Part shown: one piece after another, positions 1 to 6,217 of the stretch
Numbering within the stretch: position 1 is the stretch's first letter
How the letters are laid out: every line of letters starts with the position of its first letter
Assembly (NCBI GenBank): GCA_023412845.1
Contig: JAEZRH010000063.1
Span: forward strand, 1-6,246
Length of the DNA: 6,246 bases
Source of the DNA: Bacillota bacterium
Lineage (GTDB): Bacteria > Bacillota > Clostridia > Oscillospirales > Acutalibacteraceae
Direction: 5' to 3'
The notes under the pieces: model-generated
What the model was told of the DNA's origin: nothing
Databases searched by the model: none
What the model saw: only the letters and a program-made list of their open reading frames with translations
Made by a program: the position numbers and the translations under genes

Positions 1-1446
1 GGCTTCAGCTTCATGCCGGCTATCAACCAGAACATGGGCTACGGAATCCTGTTCGTCGTGGGGCTGATCACTTCCCTGCACTGCGTCGCCATGTGCGGCG
101 GCATCAACCTCTCGCAGGCCGTCTCCTACCGGGACACGGAAAGCAGCGGCAGCTGGGCAAAGCTGAAACCGAGCGTCCTTTATAACGCTGGGCGCGTCAT
201 CTCTTACACGGCGGTCGGCGGCATTGTCGGCGCTTTGGGCTCCGTCGTGAGCTTTTCCGGCACGGCGCAGGGGATCGTCGCCATCCTCGCGGGGATTTTC
301 ATGGTGCTCATGGGGCTCAACATGCTGAACATCTTCCCGTGGCTTCGGAAAATCACCCCTCATATGCCAAAGATCTTCGGCAGAAAGCTCTACGCGGGCA
401 GGTCCAGTCACGGACCGTTTTACATTGGCCTGCTCAACGGGCTGATGCCCTGCGGGCCGCTGCAGGCCATGCAGATCTACGCGCTGGGAACGGGCAGCCC
501 CGTGAAGGGCGCGCTGGCGATGTTCGCTTTCAGCATCGGCACCGTGCCCCTGATGTTTGGGTTCGGAGCCATCAGTTCTTTTCTGAGCAACAAATTCACC
601 CATAAGATGATGAGGGTCAGCGCCGTGCTTGTGATGTTCCTCGGCATCATCATGCTGGGCCGCGGATTTTCGCTTTCCGGCATCAGCTTTGCAAGCGCCT
701 TTTCCGCCAAAGCCGCAACGGCCGGCAACGTAGCCGTCGTGCAGGGCTCCGGGCAGACCGTGACGACGCAGCTCCAGCCGAACAGCTATACCCCCATCAC
801 CGTGCAGAAGGGCATCCCCGTAAAATGGACCATCAAGGCGGACGCAAGCACGATCAACGGATGCAACGGCACCGTGACGATACCGCAGTACAACGTTACG
901 AAGACGTTGAATCCAGGCGACAACGAGATCGATTTCACCCCGCAGCAGACGGGGACCGTCACCTATACCTGCTCCATGGGCATGATCACAAGCACGATTT
1001 CAATCATCGACGACGTTACAAAGGCGTCTCTTTCCACGGCAGGGCAGCAAACGTCCTCCGGAAGCGCCGCGAGCACGGTAGGTGTCGCGAAAATCAACGG
1101 AAACGAACAGGATGTCACCGTAACGGTAGGCAACAACGGCTATTCGCCCGCGGTGCTGGTCCTCCAAAAGGGAATTCCCGCAAAAATCAGCTTCAAAGCG
1201 GCACAGCTGACCTCCTGCAACGAATACGTAGTCTTCCCGGAACTGAACGGCCAGATCGATCTGGGAAGCCAGACCTCCACGCCGCTGATCACGCCCCAGT
1301 CCGATTTTTCGTTCCAGTGCGGGATGGGGATGCTGCGCGGCTACGTCAAGGTAGTCGACGATATCAATAAGATTGACCTGAACGCGATCCAGAAGGAAAC
1401 GCAGAACTATGTTTCCACAGGCGGCGGAATGGCCTGCTGCCAGTAA
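1..1446 (+). CDS. DsbD_2/TauE-SafE-type membrane protein with two C-terminal cupredoxin-like domains (5' partial)
   Basis: Residues are numbered from the first visible ATG (base 13). The frame is open from base 1 and no ribosome binding site precedes that ATG, so the gene probably starts upstream; relatives, as I recall them, often carry an N-terminal HMA domain. About six membrane helices are visible (roughly 9-30, 58-80, 85-108, 136-155, 165-187, 199-217). Helix 1 contains SLHCVAMCGG (C24, C28) and helix 4 contains LMPCGP (C147), resembling the cysteine pair of CcdA/DsbD electron carriers. Positively charged loops (R40-R61, R112-R130, K194-R201) predict both ends outside. Two cupredoxin-like domains follow (about 240-333 and 357-452), each with a Cys in an early strand and a C-x-M-G-M loop. 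The chain ends MACCQ. It lies 54 bp upstream of copA, probably in the same operon. 'Sulfite exporter' is a family label only; a role in extracytoplasmic copper or thiol handling is inferred. The family call is firm, the function is not. Confidence 0.85.
   Translation, partial: GFSFMPAINQNMGYGILFVVGLITSLHCVAMCGGINLSQAVSYRDTESSGSWAKLKPSVLYNAGRVISYTAVGGIVGALGSVVSFSGTAQGIVAILAGIFMVLMGLNMLNIFPWLRKITPHMPKIFGRKLYAGRSSHGPFYIGLLNGLMPCGPLQAMQIYALGTGSPVKGALAMFAFSIGTVPLMFGFGAISSFLSNKFTHKMMRVSAVLVMFLGIIMLGRGFSLSGISFASAFSAKAATAGNVAVVQGSGQTVTTQLQPNSYTPITVQKGIPVKWTIKADASTINGCNGTVTIPQYNVTKTLNPGDNEIDFTPQQTGTVTYTCSMGMITSTISIIDDVTKASLSTAGQQTSSGSAASTVGVAKINGNEQDVTVTVGNNGYSPAVLVLQKGIPAKISFKAAQLTSCNEYVVFPELNGQIDLGSQTSTPLITPQSDFSFQCGMGMLRGYVKVVDDINKIDLNAIQKETQNYVSTGGGMACCQ
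730..1368 (+). repeat. Tandem pair of cupredoxin-like domains (protein-level duplication)
   Basis: The two domains share a pattern of N-x-Y-(T/S)-P, then KGIP, then an early Cys, then a closing C-x-M-G-M turn followed by a final strand and DD. Domain 1 has C284 and C320/M322/M324; domain 2 has C402 and C436/M438/M440. Neither contains a histidine, so the usual blue-copper His-Cys-His-Met ligand set is absent. A Ser/Gly/Thr-rich linker of about 20 residues joins them. The copies have diverged strongly, especially between the KGIP and C-x-M-G-M motifs, so this is an old duplication and not a recent DNA repeat. Confidence 0.7.
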
Positions 1447-1500
1447 CAACTGCGGCCTGAGCCGTTTCAGGTGCAAGTCATAAGGGAGTGACAGACAAAA

Positions 1501-3735
1501 ATGGTCCGAAAAGAATCATTGAAAATAGGCGGCATGTTCTGCGCGGCCTGCGCCGCCCGGATCGAGAAAAAGCTCGGCAGGCTCGGCGGCGTCAAAAAGG
1601 CCGGCGTCAATTTTTCCACGGAAAAAGCGACGGTGGAATTCGATCCGTCGGCAGTAAAAGTGTCTGAAATGATCGAGGCGGTCAAGTCGCTGGGCTACGG
1701 CGCGGCCGTCGCCGAAGATGTCACGCCCGACCGGGAACGGGAGGAACATGAAAAGGAGCTGAAGACGCTCCGGCTGACGCTGGTCAGCTCCGCCGTCCTG
1801 AGCTTCCCGCTCGTGCTGGCGATGATCCTCTCCCTCGTCGGCGTTGACGTGCCGTTCCTTCACGACCAGTATTTCCAGCTGGCTCTGGCGACGCCCATCC
1901 AGTTCGTGATCGGCTACCGTTTTTACAAGCACGCCTTTTACGCGCTTCGGTCCGGCAGCGCCAACATGGACGTTCTCATCGCCATGGGCACTTCGGCCGC
2001 CTATTTTTTCAGTCTGTACAACGTCTTTTTCGAGCCGGTCAAAATGGGCGGCATGAAGGACCTTTATTTTGAAGCCGCCGCGGTCATCATCACCCTGATC
2101 CTGCTCGGGAAATATCTGGAGGCCGTCGCAAAGGGAAAGACGTCGGAAGCGATCAAAAAGCTGATGGGGCTGCAGGCCAAAACCGCCCGGGTCGTCCGCG
2201 GCGGGGAGGAAACGGATATCCCCATCGAAGAAGTGGTCATCGGCGACGTCATCGTCGTGCGGCCCGGTGAAAAAATCCCGGTGGACGGGACGATTCTCGA
2301 AGGCAGCTCCTCCGTGGACGAATCCATGCTGACGGGCGAAAGCCTGCCGGCCGAAAAGCAGCCGGGCGACGCCTGCGTCGGCGCCACCATCAACAAATAC
2401 GGAACGTTTAAGTTTGAAGCGACCAAAATCGGCAAGGACACGGTGCTTTCGCAGATCGTCAAAATGGTCGAGGACGCGCAGGGCTCCAAGGCGCCCATCC
2501 AGAAAATCGCGGACAAGGTCGCCGGAATCTTCGTCCCGGCCGTCATCGGCATCGCCCTCGTCACTTTTCTGATCTGGATGTTCACGACCGGGGACGTCAC
2601 CAGAGCGATCGTCAGCGCGGTCGCGGTGCTGGTCATCGCCTGCCCCTGCTCGCTGGGGCTCGCCACGCCGACGGCCATCATGGTCGGCACGGGCAAAGGG
2701 GCGGAAAACGGCATCCTGATCAAGGGCGGGGAACATCTGGAGACCGCCTACCGGCTGAACGCGGTCGTGCTGGATAAAACCGGGACCATCACCAAAGGCA
2801 AACCGGAGGTGACGGACGTGCTCCCGCTTGGCGGCATGGAAGAAAACGAACTTGCAAAGCTTGCATCCATCGCCGAGAAAAACTCGGAGCACCCCCTCGG
2901 GGCGGCGATTTACGAGAGCGGGAAAGCAAAGTTCGGCTCCGTCCCCGACCCGGAAAAGTTCGAAACGATCCCCGGGCGCGGCGTTGAAGCGGCATTCGGC
3001 GGGAAATCGATCCTGATGGGGACCCGCAAGCTGATGAGCGAGCGGGGCATTGATCCCGGTACGGCGGACGCGGCGATGGAAGCGCTGGAGGACGACGGGA
3101 AAACCGCCATGCTGATGGCGGTCGACAACCGGCTGGAGGCCGTCGTCGCCGTAGCCGATACCCTCAAGGAAAGCTCAGAGGAGGCGATCTCGGAGCTCCA
3201 AAGCATGGGCATCGACGTGTATATGATCACCGGCGACAACGCGCGGACGGCGCAGGCCATAGCCAGGCAGGTCGGGATCACCCACGTGCTGGCGGAAGTT
3301 CTGCCGGAAAATAAAGCGGACGAGGTCGAAAAACTGAAAAAGGCAGGCAAAAAAGTCGCCATGGTGGGCGACGGCATCAACGACGCCCCCGCCCTCGCCA
3401 CGGCCGATATCGGCATGGCCATCGGCACGGGAACCGACATCGCGATCGAGGCCGCCGACATCACGCTGATGCGCGGCGACCTGCGCACGATTCCCGCCGC
3501 GATACGCCTCTCCAAAAGAACGATGCGAAAAATCAAACAGAACCTGTTCTGGGCGTTTTTCTACAACATCATCGGGATTCCCTTCGCGGCTTTCGGTTTC
3601 CTGAATCCGATGATCGCCGGGGCCGCGATGGCGTTCAGCTCCGTTTCCGTCGTCACGAATTCGCTGAGCCTGAAAGGGTTCAAGCCGGTGAAAGAGGAAC
3701 GCGTTCCCGTGAAAACGGGACTGCAGGCCTCGTAA
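1501..3735 (+). CDS. copA: Copper-exporting P1B-1 type ATPase CopA
   Basis: ATP-driven Cu(I) export across the cytoplasmic membrane. The 744-residue length is normal for a CopA with one N-terminal HMA domain. Visible in order: HMA domain about 5-70 with GMFCAAC (C14, C17); helices MA and MB about 93-114 and 125-141; M1 and M2 about 157-176 and 187-206; actuator TGES at 278-281; M4 with the CPC metal site at 381-383; phosphorylated D425 in DKTGT; nucleotide-domain HP at 464-465 and GRG at 492-494; TGDN at 577-580; GDGINDAP at 623-630; M5 with YN at 688-689; M6 with M710, S713 and S714. The CPC, YN and MxxSS set is the Cu(I) signature, separating it from Zn/Cd/Pb pumps. No catalytic residue is missing. 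The ATG at 1501 follows GGGAG (1484-1488) with a 12-nt spacing; an in-frame GTG at 1489 overlaps that site and is less likely. CopZ, encoded downstream, is the expected donor. Confidence 0.97.
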   Translation: MVRKESLKIGGMFCAACAARIEKKLGRLGGVKKAGVNFSTEKATVEFDPSAVKVSEMIEAVKSLGYGAAVAEDVTPDREREEHEKELKTLRLTLVSSAVLSFPLVLAMILSLVGVDVPFLHDQYFQLALATPIQFVIGYRFYKHAFYALRSGSANMDVLIAMGTSAAYFFSLYNVFFEPVKMGGMKDLYFEAAAVIITLILLGKYLEAVAKGKTSEAIKKLMGLQAKTARVVRGGEETDIPIEEVVIGDVIVVRPGEKIPVDGTILEGSSSVDESMLTGESLPAEKQPGDACVGATINKYGTFKFEATKIGKDTVLSQIVKMVEDAQGSKAPIQKIADKVAGIFVPAVIGIALVTFLIWMFTTGDVTRAIVSAVAVLVIACPCSLGLATPTAIMVGTGKGAENGILIKGGEHLETAYRLNAVVLDKTGTITKGKPEVTDVLPLGGMEENELAKLASIAEKNSEHPLGAAIYESGKAKFGSVPDPEKFETIPGRGVEAAFGGKSILMGTRKLMSERGIDPGTADAAMEALEDDGKTAMLMAVDNRLEAVVAVADTLKESSEEAISELQSMGIDVYMITGDNARTAQAIARQVGITHVLAEVLPENKADEVEKLKKAGKKVAMVGDGINDAPALATADIGMAIGTGTDIAIEAADITLMRGDLRTIPAAIRLSKRTMRKIKQNLFWAFFYNIIGIPFAAFGFLNPMIAGAAMAFSSVSVVTNSLSLKGFKPVKEERVPVKTGLQAS

Positions 3736-3761
3736 CCGCCTGTCTTTTGCGGCCGCGCGAT

Positions 3762-3786
3762 TTATCGGCGCCCGAGTTGTTATCGG
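3762..3786 (+). promoter_or_regulatory. 7-bp direct repeat TTATCGG flanking the copZ -35 box (possible operator)
   Basis: TTATCGG occurs at 3762-3768 and again at 3780-3786, an 18-bp start-to-start offset, and the second copy overlaps the proposed -35 element. OmpR-family regulators commonly bind direct repeats near promoters, and one is encoded just downstream, so this is a candidate site. The usual repeat spacing for that family is nearer 10-11 bp, and one 7-bp repeat in 86 bases can arise by chance, so support is weak. Confidence 0.25.
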
Positions 3787-3804
3787 TAAAAAATTATGTA
3801 TAAT
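3777..3804 (+). promoter_or_regulatory. Sigma-A-like promoter for copZ
   Basis: A perfect -10 TATAAT (3799-3804) lies 16 bp downstream of TTGTTA (3777-3782), which matches four of six -35 consensus bases. The site sits in an abruptly AT-rich patch in otherwise GC-rich DNA. Transcription would start near 3811, inside the copZ ribosome binding site, leaving a leader of about 11 nt. The 16-bp spacer argues against a MerR/CueR-type promoter, which has a stretched 19-20 bp spacer. No CopY-type or CsoR-type palindrome is evident. Confidence 0.6.
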
Positions 3805-3808
3805 ATAT

Positions 3809-3815
3809 AGGAGGT
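3809..3815 (+). promoter_or_regulatory. Strong ribosome binding site of copZ
   Basis: AGGAGGT lies 6 nt before the copZ ATG, the best Shine-Dalgarno match in the window. It fixes the copZ start and suggests high translation, as expected for an abundant chaperone. It overlaps the transcription start predicted from the -10 box. Confidence 0.85.
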
Positions 3816-3821
3816 ACTCTT

Positions 3822-4037
3822 ATGGCAAAAGAAACAGCGGTATTGAACGTAAACGGCATGTCCTGCAGTCACTGCGAGCATGCGGTCAAAACGGCCGTCG
3901 GCGCTCTGGAGGGCGTGTCCGGCGTTGCGGTCGATCTGAAGGGCAAAAAGGTAGCGGTCGAATTTGAACCCGGCAAGGTCACGCTGGACCGGATCAGGGA
4001 AGCAATCGAGGACCAGGGTTACGACGTGGCCGGCTGA
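3822..4037 (+). CDS. copZ: Copper chaperone CopZ (single HMA domain)
   Basis: A 71-residue cytosolic Cu(I) carrier that is expected to pass copper to the HMA domain and membrane entry site of CopA. The whole protein is one ferredoxin-like HMA fold. The metal loop GMSCSHC (M13, C15, H17, C18) matches the CopZ form with His between the cysteines, as in Bacillus CopZ, whereas the CopA domain here has GMFCAAC. Y67 in the C-terminal GY turn, typical of copper-type HMA proteins, is present. The length is normal and the ORF intact. The ATG is fixed by AGGAGGT 6 nt upstream. It has its own promoter-like sequence 86 bp after copA and is followed by a terminator hairpin, so it may be made at higher levels than its neighbours. 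A general heavy-metal-binding protein is the alternative call, but the position beside copA favours CopZ. Confidence 0.93.
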   Translation: MAKETAVLNVNGMSCSHCEHAVKTAVGALEGVSGVAVDLKGKKVAVEFEPGKVTLDRIREAIEDQGYDVAG

Positions 4038-4061
4038 CAGGCACATAGCGGCCGGATGGAA

Positions 4062-4092
4062 GCGGAAGCCCAGCCCGGGTTTCCGCCTTTTT
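4062..4092 (+). terminator. Rho-independent terminator after copZ
   Basis: A 10-bp stem (4062-4071 with 4077-4086, one G-U pair at 4068/4080) with a 5-nt loop is followed by C and five T residues (4088-4092). It begins 24 nt after the copZ stop and ends 16 nt before the response regulator start. No promoter fits in that gap, so some readthrough would be needed to express the two-component genes from upstream. Confidence 0.8.
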
Positions 4093-4108
4093 GACATGGT
4101 GGTGTTTC

Positions 4109-4810
4109 ATGAACAGCTCGAAAAAAATTCTTGTGGTCGACGATGAAGCAAAAATCGTGGACGTCGTAAAATCCTATCTTCTGAGCAGGGGGTATTCGGT
4201 CGTTACCGCGTACACCGGGTCGGAGGCGCTGACGGATTACGAAAGGGAAAAGCCCGACCTTGTAATCCTGGACTGGATGCTGCCGGACATCTCCGGCGAA
4301 GAGATTTGCACGAATCTGCGAGAAAAATCGAATGTGCCCGTGATCATGCTGACCGCCCGCGCGGAGGAAGAAAACATCCTGAAAGGGTTTGAATTCGGCG
4401 CGGACGATTACGTGACGAAGCCGTTCAGCCCAAGGCAGCTCGTGGCGAGGGTGGAAGCCCTTCTGCGCCGGGCGGAGATCGCTTCGCCGTCCGTGCTTTC
4501 TTTCGGGGGCGGCGACCTTGTCATAGACCTGACCGGGTTTGAAATCAAAAAGCGCGGAACGTCCGTAAGCGTGACCCCGAACGAGTTCAAGATTATCAGC
4601 GTTCTTGCGCAGTACCCCCAAAAGGCCTTTACGCGCGAGGAACTGATCGCGGCCGCGATGGGAGACGATTTCGACGGATTCGACCGCATCATCGACTCCC
4701 ACATCAAGAATCTTCGGCAGAAAATCGAAGACGATTCGAAAAATCCGCAGTATATTCTAACGGTGCACGGCGTCGGCTATAAATTCGGGGGTGTTCAGGA
4801 TGAAGCGTAG
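4109..4810 (+). CDS. OmpR/PhoB-family response regulator
   Basis: DNA-binding regulator of 233 residues, the usual size for the family. The receiver domain (about 4-120) has the acidic pair D11/D12, phospho-acceptor D55 in VILDWMLP, T82 in the MLTAR segment and K104 in VTKPF, so all phosphotransfer residues are present. A winged-helix domain (about 130-229) shows TPNEF, FTREEL, the recognition-helix segment with HIKNLRQKIE, and the closing VHGVGYKF of the wing. The ATG at 4109 is chosen because MNSSKKILVVDDE is a normal N-terminus and GGTGG lies 6 nt upstream; a TTG at 4091 would add six residues that do not fit the family. It overlaps the kinase gene by 11 bp, implying a translationally coupled pair. 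The target is unknown; the copA/copZ neighbourhood suggests control of copper genes, which is inference. Confidence 0.95.
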   Translation: MNSSKKILVVDDEAKIVDVVKSYLLSRGYSVVTAYTGSEALTDYEREKPDLVILDWMLPDISGEEICTNLREKSNVPVIMLTARAEEENILKGFEFGADDYVTKPFSPRQLVARVEALLRRAEIASPSVLSFGGGDLVIDLTGFEIKKRGTSVSVTPNEFKIISVLAQYPQKAFTREELIAAAMGDDFDGFDRIIDSHIKNLRQKIEDDSKNPQYILTVHGVGYKFGGVQDEA

Positions 4811-6197
4811 CCTGCGTTCCAAGCTGTCGTTCACCTATGCCGTCATGGCCCTGCTTCTGGTGGCGGCCATCAGTTTTTTCGTCAACCTTTTTTTCCGCAT
4901 CCAGTTCAGCGACTACGTCAAATCCCAATTGAAGCAGCAGAATCAGAACATCATCAACCTTGTTGAAAAGCAGTACGACACGTCGACCGATAAATGGAAC
5001 GTCGGCGCGGTCGAAAACATCGGAATGAACGCCCTGGAGCAGGGCATCATCCTCAAGGTGAAGGACGCCGGCGGCAAAACCGTCTGGGACGCCACCGTGC
5101 ACAACAACGGTCTGTGCGTTCAGATGCTTGCCCAGATGGCCCGCAACATGAAGAGCCAGAACCCGAATTTTCAGGGCGGCTATGAGGAAACGTCCTTTCC
5201 CGTGCAGAGCGGGTTCAAAAATGTCGGCGAAGCCGAGATCGGTTACTACGGGCCTTATTATTATACGAACAACGACCTCCGGTTCCTGAACAGCATCAAC
5301 ATCATTTTCGCCGTGATCGGCGTTCTGTCGCTGTTCCTTGCTTTCGTTCTTGGGTCGCTGATGTCCCGGAGAATCAGCAGGCCGATCTCCAAAGCGGTTC
5401 GGGCCGCCGCGGAAATCTCGAGAGGGAACTTCAGGGAACGCATCAAAGAAAATTCAAACACGGCGGAGATCAGCCAGCTGACGGGGACGGTCAACAGCAT
5501 GGCGGAATCTCTGGAAAAGCAGCAGCTTCTGCGGAAAACGATGGCGGCGGACGTCTCGCACGAACTGAGGACGCCGCTCGCAAGCCTGCAAAGCTCCCTG
5601 GAAGCCATGATAGACGGCATCTGGGAGCCGAGCAGGGAAAGGCTGGAAAGCTGCCACGAGGAGCTATTGCGGATCAACCGCCTGGTCGGCGACCTGGAAA
5701 AGCTGGAGCGTGCGGAGGCGGAGAATGCCGTTCTGGACCGTTCGGAGTTCGATTTGTCGGAAGCCGTGCGGCATATCCTCCATAATTTTGAACCGGAGTT
5801 TTATAAAAAAGGGGTCGATCTCAGCTTTACGGGGGACTCCGAGACGATATGCGCCGACAAGGACAAAATCAGCCAGGTTGTCATCAATCTCGTATCCAAC
5901 GCGCTGAAATACACCCCCGCCGGCAAAAACGTGGAAGTCGAAGTCCGGTCGGCGGACAAGTGTATGGAACTGGTCGTCCGCGACACCGGATACGGGATTC
6001 CGCCGGAAGACCTTCCGAATATATTCGAACGGTTCTACCGGGCCGATAAATCACGGAACCGGAGCACCGGCGGCTCGGGGCTGGGCCTGACCATTACGAA
6101 AGCCATTGTGGAAGCTCACAAGGGCACCATCCGCGTGAAAAGCGAGCTGAACCGGGGAACCGAATTCCGGGTCTCCCTTCCAAAGCGCACCGCCTGA
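4800..6197 (+). CDS. Membrane sensor histidine kinase with HAMP domain, candidate metal sensor
   Basis: A 465-residue kinase partnering the overlapping response regulator. Helix 1 is at about 11-32, an extracytoplasmic sensor region at 33-161, helix 2 at 166-188 and HAMP at about 189-241. The dimerisation/phosphoacceptor domain has H254 in VSHELRTPL. The ATPase domain has N-box N363 and N367, G1 DTGYGI at 395-400, the F-box with ERFYR at 410-414, and G2 GGSGLGL at 424-430. All catalytic motifs are intact. The sensor region is small and Cache/PAS-like in size, with H101, C106, M109, M113 and M117 in one segment and an aromatic cluster (Y149, Y150, Y153-Y155) just before helix 2. The start at ATG 4800 follows GGGGGTG (4787-4793) by 6 nt; an in-frame GTG at 4791 overlaps that site. 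The kinase call is very firm. Copper sensing is inferred from the sensor residues and neighbours; a general envelope-stress kinase remains possible. Confidence 0.95.
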   Translation: MKRSLRSKLSFTYAVMALLLVAAISFFVNLFFRIQFSDYVKSQLKQQNQNIINLVEKQYDTSTDKWNVGAVENIGMNALEQGIILKVKDAGGKTVWDATVHNNGLCVQMLAQMARNMKSQNPNFQGGYEETSFPVQSGFKNVGEAEIGYYGPYYYTNNDLRFLNSINIIFAVIGVLSLFLAFVLGSLMSRRISRPISKAVRAAAEISRGNFRERIKENSNTAEISQLTGTVNSMAESLEKQQLLRKTMAADVSHELRTPLASLQSSLEAMIDGIWEPSRERLESCHEELLRINRLVGDLEKLERAEAENAVLDRSEFDLSEAVRHILHNFEPEFYKKGVDLSFTGDSETICADKDKISQVVINLVSNALKYTPAGKNVEVEVRSADKCMELVVRDTGYGIPPEDLPNIFERFYRADKSRNRSTGGSGLGLTITKAIVEAHKGTIRVKSELNRGTEFRVSLPKRTA

Positions 6198-6217
6198 GAG
6201 AGCGGCTTATAAAACAG

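Noticed and set aside
13..1446. Annotation of the first gene as a true sulfite or taurine-pathway exporter
   Set aside because: The label is inherited from the broad family name; the cysteine placement, the cupredoxin domains and the copA neighbour fit copper or thiol handling better, and no sulfur-metabolism gene is present.
1451..1475. Hairpin between the first gene and copA (CCTGA at 1456-1460 with TCAGG at 1467-1471)
   Set aside because: Only 5 bp plus a mismatched extension and no T-run, so it is not a convincing terminator or riboswitch.
1516..2892. Long reverse-strand reading frame (458 codons) opposite copA
   Set aside because: It lies wholly inside a clearly recognisable copA, its translation is Asp/Arg/Gly-rich low-complexity sequence without a family match, and long antisense frames are common in GC-rich DNA.
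2910..3536. Reverse-strand frames of about 200 codons opposite copA
   Set aside because: Ser/Ala/Met-rich translations without recognisable motifs, fully covered by copA codons; shadows of the real gene.
3736..3770. Possible terminator hairpins after copA, including the GCGGCCGC palindrome at 3749-3756
   Set aside because: Stems are short or bulged with loops too tight, and no T-run follows; copA may read through into copZ.
4091..4096. Perfect -35 hexamer TTGACA just before the response regulator
   Set aside because: At 16-18 bp spacing the -10 position reads like CAGCTC inside the coding region, with no resemblance to TATAAT; the hexamer is partly the T-run of the terminator.
4019..4702. 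Reverse-strand frame of 227 codons opposite the response regulator
   Set aside because: Runs through the copZ terminator and the regulator with no motif; the forward gene has every expected receiver and winged-helix residue.
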